From contig NC_018581.1 in assembly GCF_000143885.2 (NCBI RefSeq), forward strand, positions 5,377,392 through 5,441,391: a DNA stretch of 64,000 bases, read 5' to 3'. Source of the stretch: Gordonia sp. KTR9 (GTDB taxonomy: Bacteria; Actinomycetota; Actinomycetes; Mycobacteriales; Mycobacteriaceae). Positions 63,357 to 64,000 of this stretch are shown here, piece after piece (positions within the stretch are counted from its first letter, which is position 1; the number at the start of each line of letters is the position of its first letter). Position numbers and translations under genes: made by a program. The notes under the pieces were generated by a model. It did no database searches, had not been told where the DNA came from, and saw nothing but the letters and a program-made list of their open reading frames with translations.

Positions 63357-63500
63357 TCAGGCGGTGAGCTTCGCGCGGCCCTTGGAACGGCGGCCGCTGA
63401 CGATGGCACGCCCGGCGCGGGTCCGCATGCGCAGACGGAAACCGTGCACGCGTGCGCGACGACGGTTGTTCGGCTGGAAAGTACGCTTGCCCTTGGCCAC
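63357..63500 (-). CDS. rpmH: 50S ribosomal protein L34
   Basis: 47 aa, GTG start five bases after AAGGAG. The entire short sequence matches L34: [18 protein letters not shown] at the start and [13 protein letters not shown] at the end. It is the first gene of the minus-strand operon that reads away from the origin, 48 bp before rnpA. Confidence 0.98.
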   Translation of the reverse strand: MAKGKRTFQPNNRRRARVHGFRLRMRTRAGRAIVSGRRSKGRAKLTA

Positions 63501-63900
63501 GGTGACTCCTTGTGCTCGCTGTGGGCACACACCGGTTACCCGGGCATGACCCACATGTTGTCGTTGGTCTGTTGATCCAGGACGGTGCCGAACTGGTGTC
63601 GGTGATGACTCGGCGAACATGAAAGATCGCCGCGCAAATCCGCAACCTGGATGACCAGTCGAGACTACTGACACCGAGCGTTCAAATCAAACGACGTCGT
63701 CACCCCGCCGACACCGCTCCCGACCAGTGTGTTCTGGGCCACGAAAGCAAGATTCTCAGCAGATTCGAGTCAAACGTCCCGATCGCTTTGTGACCCTCCG
63801 CGACCTCTGTTACGTTCACTCACAGCGTCGGCCACCCGTCCCGTCGACGAAGTTCCTCGGGACCTGGCTTCAGACCGAAGTCCCCAGCTCGTCGTCACCT

Positions 63901-63920
63901 TTGTACACAGGTGTGGATAA
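63901..63920. promoter_or_regulatory. DnaA boxes upstream of dnaA
   Basis: TGTGGATAA at 63912-63920 is the exact reverse complement of the DnaA box TTATCCACA. TTGTACACA at 63901-63909 is one base from the high-GC variant TTGTCCACA. A weaker TGTGGAAAG follows at 63924. Their position suggests autoregulation of dnaA and possibly a contribution to origin function. Confidence 0.75.
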
Positions 63921-63990
63921 CCCTGTGGAAAGAGACGGTCTCCCGGCGCCGATGTCACCAGTCTCGTCAACGCTGGTAGTTTTCCGGACC

Positions 63991-63996
63991 AGGAGG
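63991..63996 (+). promoter_or_regulatory. Probable dnaA ribosome binding site at the window edge
   Basis: AGGAGG lies 4 bases before the end of the window, on the plus strand, in the position where the start of dnaA is expected from the conserved rpmH/dnaA order. The dnaA coding sequence itself is not visible. Confidence 0.6.
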
Positions 63997-64000
63997 CCAG

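Larger units (their letters stand above)
63501..64000. other. dnaA-rpmH intergenic region (origin-proximal)
   Basis: About 500 bp without a gene, between rpmH reading left and dnaA, whose start lies just beyond the right edge. It is less GC-rich than its neighbours and carries DnaA boxes near 63900-63920 and the dnaA ribosome binding site at the end. Divergent promoters for rpmH and dnaA are expected here. The main unwinding region in mycobacteria is dnaA-dnaN, which is outside the window. Confidence 0.75.

Overview
The window is high-GC actinobacterial DNA from just left of the chromosomal replication origin. It reads leftward from dnaA, whose ribosome binding site is the last thing before the right edge: rpmH, rnpA, yidD, yidC, jag, rsmG, parA, parB, a GNAT-like gene, cwlM, trxA, trxB, rsmA, sigM, murJ (mviN), a DUF6049 gene, a NUDIX gene and the CCA-adding enzyme. 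This is the Rv3907c-Rv3924c order of Mycobacterium tuberculosis. Together with the murJ-pseudokinase fusion and the sigM/rsmA/trxB/trxA cluster it places the source in the Mycobacteriales. Gene content and dispersed repeats are most like Gordonia; the genus is an inference.

Layout. 1-3871: DUF4129/DUF4350/MoxR/DUF58 operon. 3872-12950: a polycarboxylate-catabolism island (RidA and HxlR regulator, aconitase-family enzyme, GntR regulator, a TctC-UspA-TctB-TctA transporter operon, RraA-type aldolase). It is bounded on both sides by copies of one hairpin repeat. It sits between the DUF58 gene and the SpoIIM/RDD genes, which are neighbours in M. tuberculosis. 12944-19550: DoxX-like, SpoIIM, RDD, secreted lipase, M20 hydrolase, acyl-CoA dehydrogenase and TfoX-N genes. 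19630-19730: a long inverted repeat. 19805-24354: leuS, an SdpI-like protein with a Cys-rich tail, and a bile-acid-symporter-family carrier. 24784-26255: a DUF2243/CtaG-like membrane pair between two gene-poor stretches. 26601-38685: class III cyclase, CocE-type hydrolase, YqgE, MFS, Asp-rich protein, EgtE-like PLP enzyme, glpD, TetR, lipid kinase and CCA transferase. 38847-46877: NUDIX, DUF6049 and MurJ operon. 46908-50869: a second accessory insertion between murJ and sigM (sterol-desaturase-family hydroxylase, TetR regulator with two matching operators, three-gene nitrile hydratase). 50967-54010: sigM, rsmA, trxB, trxA. 54281-63500: cwlM, the par locus and the rpmH operon. 59364-60451 is about 1.1 kb without a convincing gene and holds three parS sites.

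How the genes work together. The core genes serve envelope synthesis (MurJ, CwlM, YidC/YidD), thiol redox control (SigM/RsmA, TrxB/TrxA) and chromosome segregation (ParA/ParB on five parS-like sites). Both CwlM and the MurJ kinase-like domain have lost their catalytic residues, so this locus encodes two pseudo-enzymes of peptidoglycan control. The most interesting accessory material is the island at 4-13 kb, which looks like a self-contained regulated system for importing and splitting a tri- or dicarboxylic acid. Two near-identical GTTATA-N3-TATAAC palindromes flank its GntR gene. Next in interest is the nitrile hydratase, whose metal motif reads Cys-Ala-Leu-Cys-Ser-Cys where the two known classes have Thr or Ser.
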